Origin: Chitinophagales bacterium
GTDB taxonomy: Bacteria > Bacteroidota > Bacteroidia > Chitinophagales > Chitinophagaceae
Direction of reading: 5' to 3'
Length of the DNA stretch: 64,000 bases
Assembly (NCBI GenBank): GCA_017303855.1
Contig: JAFLBL010000001.1
Coordinates: 501,978-565,977, forward strand
The notes beneath the pieces are model-generated. The model made no database searches, was not told where the DNA came from, and saw only the letters and a program-made list of their open reading frames with translations. Shown piece after piece: positions 36,390 to 44,732 of the stretch. The translations under genes and the position numbers were made by a program. Position 1 is the first letter of the stretch. Each line of letters begins with the position of its first letter.

Positions 36390-36428
36390 AACACATAGTA
36401 ACATAGCATCACATAGAAGACACATAGC
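36390..36428 (+). repeat. Left inverted-repeat arm flanking the GxxExxY gene
   Basis: A 39-nt arm made of ACACATAG, AACATAG, CACATAG and ACACATAG units. Its reverse complement matches the right arm (36846-36883) at most positions; both end in CTATGTGTT. The arm ends one base before the likely ATG of the GxxExxY gene. Confidence 0.85.
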
Positions 36429-36429
36429 C

Positions 36430-36846
36430 ATGCAAATAACAAAGAAATATGTCAACGACCTGACTTACAAAATTCTGGGCTGTGCAATTGAAGTGCACAA
36501 GGAAATGGGGCCGGGCTTGCTGGAGAAAACATATAAACAATGTTTCCTGATTGAGTTAAGTCTTGAAGGGCTCAATTTCAAAAAACAAAAAAGGATACTT
36601 ACAAGCTATAAGGGAAATGAAATTGATACTGAACTTCGTTATGATGTACTGGTTGAAGATTTAATCGTTGTTGAATTAAAGGCAAAAGAATCCATACCAC
36701 CGGTAGATTTTACAAAACTTAAAACGTACCTGCGATTATTAGAAAAGCCCAAAGGAATTTTGATCAATTTCAACTGCAATCATATCTTTAGAGAAGGTCA
36801 GAAAACAATTGTAAATGAATTCTATGCACTATTACCGGATGTATAG
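36430..36846 (+). CDS. GxxExxY protein (PD-(D/E)XK nuclease-like)
   Basis: 138 aa from the ATG at 36430; the longer frame is only chance openness through the preceding repeat. Family signature MGPGLLEKTY (GxxExxY). Nuclease-like core: IDTELRYDVLVED followed by LIVVELKAKESI (Asp, then E-x-K), then LRLLEKPKGILINF. Members are small, scattered in bacteria and of unknown function, but the fold is that of restriction-like nucleases. The gene is bounded on both sides by inverted CTATGTG-type repeats and is not in an operon with clear partners, so it looks like an inserted cassette. Mobility is inferred. Confidence 0.85.
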   Translation: MQITKKYVNDLTYKILGCAIEVHKEMGPGLLEKTYKQCFLIELSLEGLNFKKQKRILTSYKGNEIDTELRYDVLVEDLIVVELKAKESIPPVDFTKLKTYLRLLEKPKGILINFNCNHIFREGQKTIVNEFYALLPDV

Positions 36847-36883
36847 CTATGTTAGCCTATGTGCTGCTATGTCTCTATGTGTT
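36846..36883 (+). repeat. Right inverted-repeat arm; overlaps the stop of the GxxExxY gene and the start of the esterase
   Basis: A 38-nt arm of CTATGTTAG, CTATGTG, CTATGTCT and CTATGTGTT units, starting at the last base of the GxxExxY stop codon. The likely esterase ATG (36869) lies inside it. Confidence 0.85.
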
Positions 36884-37702
36884 AAAAAAGCCCTTGGGTT
36901 GTTACTTATAATACTCTTCGCTACAACAATGCGGGCTGCAACAACAGACTCTGTTTCCATACATAGTAATGCTATGCAAAAAGCCTATCCCTGTGTGGTG
37001 ATCCGTCCTGATACCTACAAAAAGAAAAACAACTTCCCGGTTGTCTACCTGTTGCACGGCCACTCGGGCTGGTACGCCAACTGGATTTTACGCGTACCGG
37101 AGCTAAAGGCCTGGGCCGATGAATACCAGCTACTGATCGTATGCCCCGACGGCGGCTTCAACAGCTGGTACCTGGACAGCCCGGTTGACTCCACCGTAAA
37201 ATTCGAAACGTATATTTCAAAAGAAGTCCCCGCTTATATCGACAGTCATTATAAAACCCGACGCGACCGCAAAGGCAGGGCAATCACCGGTCTTAGTATG
37301 GGCGGACATGGCGGCCTTTTCCTCGGATTCCGGCACGCGGAAACATTTGGCGCCTGTGGCAGTATGAGCGGCGGAGTAGACCTGCAGCCTTTTAAAAAGA
37401 ACTGGCAGCTGTCACAAAAAGTCGGGGATTCGGTAAATTATGCCGCCAACTGGAAAAACTATTCAGTCATCAACCTGATTGAACAAAAACCGGCTGACAG
37501 TTTACAGATCATCATAGACTGCGGCACAGAAGATTTCTTTTACGAAGTAAACAATCAGTTGCACAAAAAAATGCTATCCCTGAAAATCGCCCATGATTAT
37601 ATCGAACGGCCAGGTAAACACGACTGGCCTTACTGGCGCAATGCAGTGCAGTATCAGTTATTATTTTTCAGGAAATACTTTTCATCGGAAAGTGTAAAAT
37701 AA
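36869..37702 (+). CDS. Alpha/beta-hydrolase, esterase D/tributyrin esterase-like, secreted
   Basis: About 277 aa. The chosen start at 36869 gives SLCVKKALGLLLIILFATT, a signal peptide. Its first codons derive from the right repeat arm. The nucleophile motif is GLSMGGHGG, with VVYLLHGHSGWYANW as oxyanion region, IIDCGTEDFFY as acid region and RPGKHDWPYW for the catalytic His. This is the esterase D/feruloyl esterase-type family. The substrate may be an acyl or feruloyl ester; not determined. Upstream in-frame ATGs at 36815 and 36839 would overlap the preceding gene and encode no better signal. Confidence 0.85.
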   Translation: MSLCVKKALGLLLIILFATTMRAATTDSVSIHSNAMQKAYPCVVIRPDTYKKKNNFPVVYLLHGHSGWYANWILRVPELKAWADEYQLLIVCPDGGFNSWYLDSPVDSTVKFETYISKEVPAYIDSHYKTRRDRKGRAITGLSMGGHGGLFLGFRHAETFGACGSMSGGVDLQPFKKNWQLSQKVGDSVNYAANWKNYSVINLIEQKPADSLQIIIDCGTEDFFYEVNNQLHKKMLSLKIAHDYIERPGKHDWPYWRNAVQYQLLFFRKYFSSESVK

Positions 37703-37754
37703 TCAGCAATAGAATAGCTGCTACGCGAGATTTTTTCAGCGGTGCCCGGAACCT

Positions 37755-37831
37755 ATCCCGACTCCTGACTCCCGACCCCCGACTCCTGACTCCCGACTCC
37801 CGACTCCTGACTCCCGACTCCCGACTCCTGA
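37755..37831 (-). repeat. Eleven-copy heptad array abutting the stop codon of the YwqK-like gene
   Basis: On the plus strand: eleven heptads, mostly CTCCTGA and CTCCCGA, with one CCCCCGA and one ATCCCGA. They form a higher-order 21-bp pattern (CTCCTGA, CTCCCGA, CTCCCGA). The next bases (CTA at 37832) are the TAG stop of the minus-strand gene. In gene sense the units read (T/C)GGGAGTC-like. Confidence 0.95.
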
Positions 37832-38533
37832 CTAATTCCCCGTACTTCCGTCCCGCACTTTCACTTTCTTCTTCCCCGAATTTTTCTTCTCAAAATCGAG
37901 TACGGCTGCTGGCTTGACAATTTTGGCTCCGGCCGTATCGGCTTTGGTTTTGCCACTGCTTACAGACAGGGGTTTAATATTCTCATCATCAATCATACCG
38001 CCATCGTCGGTCTGGAGTTTATTCATTACATAGTTCTCTGTTGCTTCAACGGTACCTTCCCGCGGATCATAGTAAAACCATTTACCATGTTTCATGGAAA
38101 CACCTTCGTTTTTTACCACCACCCAATCTATCACTTTGGAAGGATCCTTTAAATCATAAACGGCAACGGTATCATACGCCCGCTGTGGATCCATAGCCCT
38201 CCAGTTTTCCACCCGCAGCAAACCACCGTTATAGGTAAAATACTGTTGTTTGCCGTTTAGTTTGCCCCATCTGTAATTTTCTTCAGCTGTTTTAACACCC
38301 TCGAGTGAATACTTTTTCCATATCCCCTCCTTGAGGTCATTTTCATAATAGCCTTCCTCTTCATAGCCTCTTTCACCCCGCAGATCAGGTACAGCGACAG
38401 ACCAGGGCCCCTGCTTCAGTCCTTTCAAATCCACCCGGTTGAGAGTATCCCCTCTCTTATTCAGCACAAAACTCTTCCACTGGGCCATACCACTGGTGGA
38501 AATAAAGAATACCAGAATGAAAAGCAAACGCAT
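37832..38533 (-). CDS. YwqK-like MORN-repeat protein with signal peptide
   Basis: 233 aa. It has a signal peptide (RLLFILVFFISTSGMAQW) followed by MORN-type repeats: GLKQGPWSVAVPD, YYENDLKEGIWKKYSLEG and YRWGKLNGKQQYFTYNGG. Databases label many such proteins as YwqK-type antitoxins, but in Bacteroidota an exported copy alone is unlikely to be an antitoxin. It is probably a periplasmic or surface protein of unknown role. A C-terminal Lys-rich tail (KKNSGKKKVKVRDGSTGN) ends in the repeat-derived stop codon. It is divergent from the BNR-repeat protein gene. Confidence 0.75.
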   Translation of the reverse strand: MRLLFILVFFISTSGMAQWKSFVLNKRGDTLNRVDLKGLKQGPWSVAVPDLRGERGYEEEGYYENDLKEGIWKKYSLEGVKTAEENYRWGKLNGKQQYFTYNGGLLRVENWRAMDPQRAYDTVAVYDLKDPSKVIDWVVVKNEGVSMKHGKWFYYDPREGTVEATENYVMNKLQTDDGGMIDDENIKPLSVSSGKTKADTAGAKIVKPAAVLDFEKKNSGKKKVKVRDGSTGN

Positions 38534-38565
38534 AGTTTAGTAAGTTTGAATAAATACAATGCCAG

Positions 38566-38600
38566 GTACAAAGTACGAAGTACGAAGTACGGGTACGGGT
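38566..38600 (+). repeat. GTACGAA heptad array upstream of the BNR protein gene
   Basis: Four heptads (GTACAAA, GTACGAA, GTACGAA, GTACGGG) and a partial TACGGGT, in the gap between two divergent genes and 30 nt before the likely BNR-protein ATG. It is a different unit but the same period as the arrays at gene ends. Confidence 0.85.
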
Positions 38601-38630
38601 GTAAATTACAAACGAAAATTAACTGTATTT

Positions 38631-41273
38631 ATGAGTTTCCTGTTAAAAAAAAGGACAACAACGGCTAAAGCGGGTATTTCCCTGTTTTCCCTCCTGGTCA
38701 GTTTACTGGCTGTTTTACCGGTATTCTCCCAACCGGCTCCTACGCCGGCAGCAGAAAGAATGAAAGTAATTGACCAGCGTAAGGCCCTGAAAGAGCGGTC
38801 GCTGCTCAATGATATTCACTTCCGCAATATTGGTCCTTCCGTAATGAGTGGCCGCGTAGTGGATCTGGAAGCAAACCCCGATGATCCCACTGAGTTTTAC
38901 GTGGCCTATGCCACCGGCGGTCTCTGGCATACCCGTAACAACGGACAGAGTTTCACCCCTGTAATGGATAATCTTGATATGCTTTTTATAGGAGATATCG
39001 CGGTAAACTGGAAAACCCGTACCATCTGGGTGGGTACCGGCGAGGTCAACAGCAGCCGTTCTTCCTATGCGGGTGTGGGCATTTATAAATCTGCAGACAA
39101 TGGAAAGAACTGGCAGTATCTGGGGCTACCTGAATCGCATCATATTGGAAAAATTCAGTTACATCCCGCCAACCCCGATATTGCCTGGGTGGCCGTACTG
39201 GGTCACCTGTATTCAGCCAATAAAGAACGGGGGGTGTATAAAACCACCGATGGTGGTAAAAGCTGGAAACAGACTTTATTTACAGATGAAAATACCGGGG
39301 CTGTGGACCTCGATATCAATCCGGCCAATCCCTCGGAAGTTTATGCAGCGATGTGGTACAGGGTACGGCGTGCCTGGAAATTTGAAGAAAGCGGAAAGAG
39401 CAGTGGTATATATAAAAGTAATGACGGCGGAGAAACCTGGAAACTGGTTTCCGCAGCGGGCTCCGGCTTTATGACCGGCGATAAGATCGGCCGGATCGGC
39501 ATCACTGTTTTTCCGGGCAATCCAAAACTGGTATATGCTGTAGTGGACAATAACACGCCCAAAGCAGCCAGCACAAAGTCAAATGATTCGGCATATAAAA
39601 AGGAAGACCTGAAGAATCTCACTAAAGAACAATTTGCCGGTCTCAGCAGCAGATGGCTGGATACTTTTTTAAGAGCCAACCGTTTTCCCCGCAAATACAA
39701 CGGAACAGGTATAAAAGAAATGGTAGCCAGCGATAAACTGAAACCCTCCGCCCTCTGGGACTACCTGGACAGTGACGACGGATTCCAGAATACAGGTATT
39801 GCAGGCTGTGAAGTATACAAAAGTGAGGATGGCGGTCAGACCTGGAAAAAGACCAACGAAAAACCGATCAGCATTTTCAATACCTATGGCTATTATTTTG
39901 CCAAAATCTATACTTCGCACACAAACCCTGATAAGGTATTTATTCTTGGTTTCCTTGCCCAGTATTCCACCGACGGCGGCAAGACATTCAAAACAATGGA
40001 CAAAGGCAATGTACATGCTGATCACCACGCACTCTGGGTTAATCCGAAAAACGACAATCACATTATCAACGGAAATGATGGCGGGGCTAATATCAGTTAC
40101 GATAACGGTGACAATTGGTTTAAAGCCAATACGCCACCCGTGGCCCAGTATTATGCGGTTACGGTAGATGATGCAAAGCCATATAATGTATATGGCGGCC
40201 TGCAGGACAATGGTAGTTGGTGGGGTCCTTCCAATAACAAAGAGAGTATAGACTGGACAGACAACGGTCAGTATGCCTATCGGATGATCAATGGAGGAGA
40301 CGGTATGCAGGCCCAGGTGGATACCCGTGATAATGCCACTGTTTATTCGGGTTCACAGTTTGGTTTCTATGGTCGTTACAATAAAAACATAAGGGGCGCA
40401 CAAAAATCGCTGCACCCTCAACATGAACTGGGTGACAAACCCCTCCGGTTTAACTGGCAAACGCCAATACTGCTGAGTAAACATAATCAGGATGTATTGT
40501 ACTTTGGCAGCAATCGTTTCCACCGTTCACTGAACAAAGGAGATTCAATGGCCGTATTAAGCCCCGATCAGACCAACGGACGCGTAGCGGGTAACGTACC
40601 CTATGGTACCATCACCAGCATCAGCGAATCCCCTCTACGCTTTGGCCTGATCTATACAGGTACGGATGATGGGAATATACATGTCAGTAAAGATGGAGGA
40701 TATAGCTGGGAGCAACTGAATAAGAAAGTAACTGCTGAAGTAAAAAATCAAAAAATAAAATCTGCTGACGCAAAGTTGAATACGCAAGGCCTATGGGTAA
40801 GTCGTGTTACTGCCTCACAGTATAAAGAAAGCCGCGTTTATACTTCATTAAACGGTTATCGTTTTGATCATTTTGCCCCATACCTGTACGTGAGCGATGA
40901 TTATGGCATGTCCTGGAAGCAGATCGGGAAAGACCTGCCTCATGAACCTGTAAACGTGGTAAAAGAGGATCCCAGAAGCGACAGCATTCTCTACGTGGGT
41001 ACGGATGGCGGGTTGTATGTAAGCTTTGATGCCGGCAACAGTTTTATGCTTTGGAATGCAGGTATGCCCGCATCAGTACCGGTGCATGATATCGCCATTC
41101 AGTCACGCGATAATGAAATAGTGATCGGCACTCATGGCCGGAGTTTATTTGTAAGCAAACTGGATGATGTACAGGCTGTAAGAAAAGATCCGGACTGGAT
41201 GAAGAAAAAACCGAAACCCAAAAAAGAAGTGCAACGGGACGAAGAGGATGAAACCAGCGAACCGGAAATGTAA
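38631..41273 (+). CDS. Secreted BNR/sortilin (VPS10)-type beta-propeller protein
   Basis: About 880 aa from the ATG at 38631; the upstream in-frame sequence is the GTACGAA array. A signal peptide (FSLLVSLLAVLPVFSQ) is followed by many copies of the BNR/Asp-box pattern SxDxGxTW: KSADNGKNWQYL, KTTDGGKSWKQT, KSNDGGETWKLV, KSEDGGQTWKKT, YSTDGGKTFKTM, and VSDDYGMSWKQI. Such repeats fold as propellers in sortilins, glycosidases and photosystem factors; here a carbohydrate or protein-binding role is likely but no active site is recognised. The tail is highly charged (KKKPKPKKEVQRDEEDE). A terminator follows. Confidence 0.85.
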   Translation: MSFLLKKRTTTAKAGISLFSLLVSLLAVLPVFSQPAPTPAAERMKVIDQRKALKERSLLNDIHFRNIGPSVMSGRVVDLEANPDDPTEFYVAYATGGLWHTRNNGQSFTPVMDNLDMLFIGDIAVNWKTRTIWVGTGEVNSSRSSYAGVGIYKSADNGKNWQYLGLPESHHIGKIQLHPANPDIAWVAVLGHLYSANKERGVYKTTDGGKSWKQTLFTDENTGAVDLDINPANPSEVYAAMWYRVRRAWKFEESGKSSGIYKSNDGGETWKLVSAAGSGFMTGDKIGRIGITVFPGNPKLVYAVVDNNTPKAASTKSNDSAYKKEDLKNLTKEQFAGLSSRWLDTFLRANRFPRKYNGTGIKEMVASDKLKPSALWDYLDSDDGFQNTGIAGCEVYKSEDGGQTWKKTNEKPISIFNTYGYYFAKIYTSHTNPDKVFILGFLAQYSTDGGKTFKTMDKGNVHADHHALWVNPKNDNHIINGNDGGANISYDNGDNWFKANTPPVAQYYAVTVDDAKPYNVYGGLQDNGSWWGPSNNKESIDWTDNGQYAYRMINGGDGMQAQVDTRDNATVYSGSQFGFYGRYNKNIRGAQKSLHPQHELGDKPLRFNWQTPILLSKHNQDVLYFGSNRFHRSLNKGDSMAVLSPDQTNGRVAGNVPYGTITSISESPLRFGLIYTGTDDGNIHVSKDGGYSWEQLNKKVTAEVKNQKIKSADAKLNTQGLWVSRVTASQYKESRVYTSLNGYRFDHFAPYLYVSDDYGMSWKQIGKDLPHEPVNVVKEDPRSDSILYVGTDGGLYVSFDAGNSFMLWNAGMPASVPVHDIAIQSRDNEIVIGTHGRSLFVSKLDDVQAVRKDPDWMKKKPKPKKEVQRDEEDETSEPEM

Positions 41274-41291
41274 TGATTGAATTAATGGCAG

Positions 41292-41324
41292 AAATCCGGA
41301 GATTGAAGTCTCCGGATTTTTTTT
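41292..41324 (+). terminator. Terminator after the BNR protein gene
   Basis: The stem AAATCCGGAGA/TCTCCGGATTT closes TTGAAG and is followed by a T run. Confidence 0.9.
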
Positions 41325-41353
41325 GCCCGGCAGATTAAGGGAAAATAGAATAA

Positions 41354-41387
41354 AAAAAGTGGCTGCCCGTTCAGGCAACCACTTTTT
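41354..41387 (-). terminator. Terminator after the CoA-transferase gene
   Basis: The stem AAAAAGTGGCTGCC/GGCAACCACTTTTT has one G.T-type pair and closes CGTTCA. On the minus strand it precedes a T run and lies about 25 nt after the stop. Confidence 0.85.
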
Positions 41388-41411
41388 CATTTTATCTTTT
41401 TTATACTACGC

Positions 41412-42695
41412 TTAAAACTGATGAAACCTTTCAAAACAGGCTTTCTCCAGCATTTCACGATCGTCAGGGTGAGCAATTTCAATCAGTGATTTGGCCCGCT
41501 GACGGAGGTTTTTACCAAACAGGTAGGCTGTACCAAATTCGGTCACCACATAGTGAATATGGCCCCGGGTTGTTACCACACCTGCCCCTTCTTTCAGGAA
41601 AGGAACGATACGGCTTACCCCTTTATTGGTACGGCTGGTCAATGCAATAATGGGCTTCCCGCCTTCACTCAAAGCGGCACCCCGCATAAAGTCCATCTGA
41701 CCACCAATACCACTGTACTGACGGGTACCGATGGAGTCCGCACAGACCTGGCCGGTTATATCCACTTCTATCGCACTGTTAATCGCGATTACTTTCGGAT
41801 TACGGCGGATTACGTGAGGGTCATTTACATAATCGATATCGAGGAATACAAAGGCAGGATTATCGTCCACATAGTCGTAGAGCCTGCGGGTACCCACGGC
41901 AAAACCCGTTACCGTCTTGTTCGGGTGAATTCTTTTTTTGGAGTTATTGATAACATCATTGTCGAACAGATCGATAATTCCATCACTGCACATCTCTGTA
42001 TGAACGCCCAGGTTCTTATGGCTATGCAGGGCTTTCAATACGGCATCCGGTATGGTACCAATACCCATTTGAAGGGTACTTCCGTCATCAATCATTTCCG
42101 CAATCCGCTGGCCGATTTTCAGTTCATCGTCTTTTACCTTGGCACCATAATCCACTTGCGGCAGCTCTTCTTCATGATATACCATGGCGGTAAACCGGCT
42201 GGTATGCACCAGGCTGTCGCCATGTGTACGGGGTACACGGGGGTTTACCTGGGCAATGATATGGGTGGCGGTATTCACCGCGCTGCGGGCTACGTCAACA
42301 GATACGCCTAATGAACAATAGCCATGTTTATCGGGAGGTGATACCTGTACAAGGGCTACATCCACTTTCAGTTGTTTGCGGAATAAATCGGGAATATCAC
42401 TTAAAAATACCGGAATAAAATCCGCACGGCCGTCGTTCACTGCTTTCCGTACTGATTCGGACACAAACATACAGTTGATCTTAAAGGCATCCGCATATTG
42501 CGGTTTATCCAGTTCTATATCACCTTGTACGGTAATAAAAGTCAGTTCCACATCCCTGAGTTCGGGAGCACGTTTTCCAAGTTCTCTGAGCAGGAATAAG
42601 GGGGTCTGGGCAGAGCCCTGTACAAATACCCGGTCTCCGGATCTGATCACGGACAGGGCAGCTTCGGCGGTTTTGAATTCAAAAGGAGTTCTCAT
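41412..42695 (-). CDS. Acetyl-CoA hydrolase/transferase family protein (4-hydroxybutyrate CoA-transferase-like)
   Basis: 427 aa, class I CoA transferase. The motifs are FVQGSAQTPLFLLRELGKRA at the N-terminus, ARSAVNTATHIIAQVNPRVPRTHG in the first domain, HTEMCSDGIIDLF (the catalytic Glu region), and GIGGQMDFMRGAALSEGGKPI near the end. It moves CoA between acids such as acetate, butyrate or 4-hydroxybutyrate, or frees CoA from acetyl-CoA. The true substrate is unknown. Monocistronic; no butyrate pathway genes are nearby. Confidence 0.9.
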   Translation of the reverse strand: MRTPFEFKTAEAALSVIRSGDRVFVQGSAQTPLFLLRELGKRAPELRDVELTFITVQGDIELDKPQYADAFKINCMFVSESVRKAVNDGRADFIPVFLSDIPDLFRKQLKVDVALVQVSPPDKHGYCSLGVSVDVARSAVNTATHIIAQVNPRVPRTHGDSLVHTSRFTAMVYHEEELPQVDYGAKVKDDELKIGQRIAEMIDDGSTLQMGIGTIPDAVLKALHSHKNLGVHTEMCSDGIIDLFDNDVINNSKKRIHPNKTVTGFAVGTRRLYDYVDDNPAFVFLDIDYVNDPHVIRRNPKVIAINSAIEVDITGQVCADSIGTRQYSGIGGQMDFMRGAALSEGGKPIIALTSRTNKGVSRIVPFLKEGAGVVTTRGHIHYVVTEFGTAYLFGKNLRQRAKSLIEIAHPDDREMLEKACFERFHQF

Positions 42696-42769
42696 GTTGC
42701 AAAACTATTGCTAATTACAGATTTCAGAATGATCTGGCTTATCACTTGTCTTGATATCCATCAGTAGTA

Positions 42770-43189
42770 TTAATGAGAAAGTAACCAGTCTGTCGCCAGC
42801 TCATACCCCCGCAGCCCCAAACCAATAATACTGCCGGCAGCTTTGCCACTAACATGCGATAGTTTGCGAAACTCCTCCCGGGCATGCACATTGGAAATAT
42901 GCACTTCCACCACGGGAGTTTTGATAGCGGCAATGGCATCTCCGATAGCAACGGACGTATGTGTGTAACCACCCGGATTAAAAATGATTCCGTCATAGTC
43001 AAACCCCACCCGTTGTAATTCATTGATCAGTTCACCTTCCACATTACTCTGGAAATAACTGAACTCATGGCTGGCATATTTATGACGAAGGGCAGGCAGG
43101 AATTCTTCGAATGACACAGCACCGTAAATACCGGGTTCCCGCTTCCCCAGCAGGTTCAGATTGGGACCATTGATAATTGCTATCTTCAT
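42770..43189 (-). CDS. aroQ: Type II 3-dehydroquinate dehydratase
   Basis: 139 aa, the usual size of the small dodecameric enzyme of the shikimate pathway. Family signatures: INGPNLNLLGKREPGIYG near the start (with the catalytic Tyr in IYG), INELQRVGFDYDGIIFNPGGYTHTSVAI and VVEVHISNVHAREEFRKLSHVS. It converts 3-dehydroquinate to 3-dehydroshikimate in the cytoplasm. It lies alone between the CoA-transferase and carA genes. Confidence 0.96.
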   Translation of the reverse strand: MKIAIINGPNLNLLGKREPGIYGAVSFEEFLPALRHKYASHEFSYFQSNVEGELINELQRVGFDYDGIIFNPGGYTHTSVAIGDAIAAIKTPVVEVHISNVHAREEFRKLSHVSGKAAGSIIGLGLRGYELATDWLLSH

Positions 43190-43272
43190 TTCCCGAAAAT
43201 AACTTAAATATTCAAAACCCGGATGATCTTCCCTAAGCTCAAAAATGGTTTCAACTGTAGCAGAAAAATAAA

Positions 43273-43297
43273 AAAACCGCTCTTAAAAAGCGGTTTT
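43273..43297 (-). terminator. Terminator after carA
   Basis: The stem AAAACCGCT/AGCGGTTTT closes CTTAAAA. On the minus strand a T run follows. It lies about 120 nt after the carA stop. Confidence 0.75.
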
Positions 43298-43380
43298 ATG
43301 CTGATTATACCATTAAAATATTCTTATCTATACCTTCTCCAATCCTGTCTCTGCTTTCATATTTTTAGAAGGCCGGCCAC

Positions 43381-43415
43381 TCACCTCTCACCTCTCACCT
43401 CTCACAACTCACAAC
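43381..43415 (-). repeat. Heptad array TCACCTC/TCACAAC at the end of carA
   Basis: Three TCACCTC and two TCACAAC heptads on the plus strand. In carA sense they read GTTGTGA and GAGGTGA. The array touches the TAG stop codon (43415-43417). Confidence 0.95.
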
Positions 43416-44521
43416 TAATTCTTATGCGCCTTCACCATCTCCAGAAACTCATCAAACAAATACCTTGAATCATGCGGACCCGGTGTAGCTTCCGGGTGAT
43501 ATTGTACTGAAAATGCAGGTTTACCCTTAACCCGGATTCCTTCAATGCTCTGGTCATTCAGATTGAGGTGTGTAATCTCGATATGATCCGCTTTTTTCAC
43601 CGCTTCCGGATCTACCCCAAAACCATGGTTCTGTGTAGTGATTTCGGAACGACCGGTTACCAGGTTTTTTACCGGATGGTTGAGACCGCGGTGACCATGG
43701 TGCATTTTAAAAGTTGTAATCCCATTGGCCAATGCGAGCAACTGGTGTCCCAGGCAAATACCAAACAGGGGTTTGTCTTCTTTCAGTATCTGTTTTACAG
43801 TCTCCACGGCATAGTCCATAGGGGCGGGGTCACCGGGACCGTTGGAAATAAAATAGCCGTGAGGTTCAAATTTCTTTACTTCTTCCAATGGTGTTTTCGC
43901 AGGGAATACTTTTACATACGCGCCCCGTTCCACCATACACTGCAGGATATTCCTCTTAACCCCATAATCCATAACCGCTATCCTTACTTCGGCACCGGCA
44001 TCTCCCAGTTCATAACTGCTGCCGGTACTCACTTTGGAAGCCAGTTCCAGCCCGTCCATATCAGGGGTTTCTGCCAGTTTTTTCTTCAATACTTCAATAT
44101 CCGTGGTTTCAGATGATATAATACAATTCATGGCTCCCTTGGTACGGATCTCCGCCACCAGGGCCCTTGTATCCACCCCTTCAATAGATACCACTTTGTT
44201 GGCTTTCAGGTATTCATTGAGAGATCCATTGGCAAGTTTGCGGGAATACTGATCTTCCAGGTTGCGACCGATCAACCCGTTGATTTTCACGCTATCCGAC
44301 TCTACATCCGCTTCTTTTACACCGTAATTTCCAATATGCGCACTATTCATAATCAGGATCTGACCAAAATAACTGGGGTCGGTAAATACTTCCTGGTAAC
44401 CGGTCATCCCGGTATTAAAACAGATCTCACCGGTGGTGGTCCCGATGGCGCCAAAAGCCTGGCCATGGTGTACGGTTCCGTCAGCTAATAATAATACAGC
44501 GGGAATAGAGGAATTGGGCAT
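43415..44521 (-). CDS. carA: Carbamoyl-phosphate synthase small (glutaminase) subunit
   Basis: 368 aa. It releases ammonia from glutamine for carbamoyl phosphate synthesis, feeding pyrimidine and arginine biosynthesis. The N-terminal domain starts with LLADGTVHHGQAFGAIGTTTGEICFNTGMTGYQE. The glutaminase triad is visible as GICLGHQLLALA (Cys) and QYHPEATPGPHD (His, Glu). The carB gene is not next to it, so the large subunit is elsewhere. Its C-terminus (VKAHKN) ends directly in a heptad repeat. Confidence 0.96.
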   Translation of the reverse strand: MPNSSIPAVLLLADGTVHHGQAFGAIGTTTGEICFNTGMTGYQEVFTDPSYFGQILIMNSAHIGNYGVKEADVESDSVKINGLIGRNLEDQYSRKLANGSLNEYLKANKVVSIEGVDTRALVAEIRTKGAMNCIISSETTDIEVLKKKLAETPDMDGLELASKVSTGSSYELGDAGAEVRIAVMDYGVKRNILQCMVERGAYVKVFPAKTPLEEVKKFEPHGYFISNGPGDPAPMDYAVETVKQILKEDKPLFGICLGHQLLALANGITTFKMHHGHRGLNHPVKNLVTGRSEITTQNHGFGVDPEAVKKADHIEITHLNLNDQSIEGIRVKGKPAFSVQYHPEATPGPHDSRYLFDEFLEMVKAHKN

Positions 44522-44690
44522 TTTTCAGGGCATTGTTTGTTTAAAAACAAATTGCGCAAATGTAGGGCAAAACAGGTGATTTGACAGGGAGAATTTGTAA
44601 AGGAGTTATTCACAGCTTCAAATCATTGGAAATGGCGAAAAAATATTGCAAAAAATCACTTTGCATATTTAAATATTTAATCCACCTATA

Positions 44691-44732
44691 AAGCGACCAC
44701 GACTCATGACCAACGACTCCCGACTCCCGACT
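44691..44732 (-). repeat. Heptad repeat overlapping the end of the HxlR regulator gene
   Basis: Six heptads on the plus strand with increasing order from AAGCGAC to CCCGACT. The gene's stop (44704-44706) and the codons before it lie inside the array, so the last residues SGVGSRWS come from repeat DNA. Confidence 0.85.

Noticed and set aside
37755..37831. CRISPR array
   Set aside because: The units are 7 bp with no spacers and no cas genes are present. This is a tandem repeat.
37832..38533. Toxin-antitoxin role of the YwqK-like protein
   Set aside because: The protein has a signal peptide and no toxin gene is near, so the family label is probably misleading here.
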